NCBI GenBank assembly: GCA_052435735.1
Contig: JBQVNB010000004.1
Span: 124,001 to 188,000, forward strand
Source of the DNA: Aliihoeflea sp052435735
GTDB lineage: Bacteria; Pseudomonadota; Alphaproteobacteria; Rhizobiales; Rhizobiaceae
Reading direction: 5' to 3'
Length of the DNA: 64,000 bases
Shown here: positions 63,664-64,000 of the stretch, one piece after another
Layout of the letters: every line of letters begins with the position of its first letter
How positions within the stretch are numbered: position 1 is the first letter of the stretch
Program-made: the position numbers and the translations under genes
The notes under the pieces: model-generated
Seen by the model: the letters and a program-made list of their open reading frames with translations, nothing else
Database searches by the model: none
Told to the model about the DNA's origin: nothing

Positions 63664-64000
63664 ATGTTCGTGACCCCCGCATATGCGCAGGCAGCCGGCG
63701 GCGCCCCTGACATTTTCGTCAGCATTCTGCCCTTCCTCCTGATCTTCGTGATCATGTACTTCCTGATCATCCGCCCGCAGCGGACCCAGTTGAAGAAGCG
63801 CACCGAAATGCTCACCGCCATTCGTCGCGGCGATACGGTCGTCACCGGCGGCGGCCTGATCGGCAAGGTCACCAAGGTGATCGACGACAACGAGCTCGAG
63901 ATCGACCTCGGCAACGGTCTCAAGGTGACGTCGCTTCGCGCGATGATCGCGGATGTCCGCGTCAAGGGCGAGCCGGTCGCCAACCAGAACGCCAAGAAGT
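63664..64000 (+). CDS. yajC: Preprotein translocase subunit YajC, 3' end cut off
   Basis: YajC is a small single-pass subunit that associates with SecDF in Sec export. The open frame of 112 codons runs to the right edge. The N-terminus is MFVTPAYAQA, followed by a membrane helix at 20-40 (SILPFLLIFVIMYFLIIRPQ) and the conserved RPQRTQLKKRTEML and GDTVVTGGGLIGKV. ATG 63664 follows AGGAG. secD and secF are expected downstream of the window. Confidence 0.93.
   Translation, partial: MFVTPAYAQAAGGAPDIFVSILPFLLIFVIMYFLIIRPQRTQLKKRTEMLTAIRRGDTVVTGGGLIGKVTKVIDDNELEIDLGNGLKVTSLRAMIADVRVKGEPVANQNAKK

Overview
This is a 64 kb, GC-rich, gene-dense chromosomal window from an alphaproteobacterium, most likely of the order Hyphomicrobiales (Rhizobiales). 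The clues are a homologue of the giant Growth Pole Ring protein (GPR/RgsE), the pair dksA and cckA around a FliO-like gene, the alphaproteobacterial run argS - SPOR protein - nagZ - scpAB - tatABC - serS - surE - pcm - LytM factor, and yajC at the right edge. I cannot name a genus. Genes are mostly short-spaced or overlapping, no stretch above 300 bases lacks a gene, and I see no rRNA, CRISPR array, prophage or intact insertion sequence.

Region by region. 1-5459: truncated giant coiled-coil GPR homologue (minus strand), divergent from a lone Hpt-domain gene and a [2Fe-2S] ferredoxin gene. 6.5-9 kb: a putative DUF922 peptidase and the folate genes folP-folB-folK. 9-18.7 kb: a CPA2 antiporter, a secreted conserved protein, YcjF/YcjX-like proteins, SixA, a cysteine-poor DksA, a FliO-like membrane protein and the hybrid kinase CckA. 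18.7-23.6 kb: periplasmic oxidation genes: monohaem cytochrome c, sorbosone-type dehydrogenase, and a Tat-exported small subunit with a GMC flavoprotein, with an RHH regulator and glyoxalase I between them. 23.8-29.9 kb: the urea ABC transporter urtABCDE behind a well-formed sigma-54 promoter, interrupted by two copies of a palindromic intergenic repeat. 30-35.6 kb: MgtE, a MerR regulator over an operator-like palindrome, a methyltransferase/acyltransferase pair, an aldo-keto reductase and an MFS transporter. 35.6-41.5 kb: a peptide ABC transporter transcribed D-F-A-B-C. 41.7-46.3 kb: pncB, rlmB, tRNA-Tyr and tRNA-Gly, two small unrecognised genes, xthA and erpA. 46.4-64 kb: dgt, argS, a long SPOR-domain (RgsS/FtsN-like) protein, nagZ, scpA, scpB, an orphan ABC ATPase, tatABC, serS, surE, pcm, an NlpD-like degenerate LytM lipoprotein, a DUF815 ATPase and the start of yajC.

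Functionally the window is core genome with a marked cell-envelope and cell-cycle theme (polar growth, septation, peptidoglycan recycling, chromosome condensation, Tat and Sec export, CckA signalling) plus nutrient uptake (urea, peptides, Mg2+). The main points for follow-up are the repeat that has displaced the start of urtB, the sigma-54 control of urea uptake, the shortened GPR and its Hpt neighbour, the disturbed 5' end of the first dpp gene, and the orphan ABC ATPase between scpB and tatA. I found no convincing wholly new multi-gene system.
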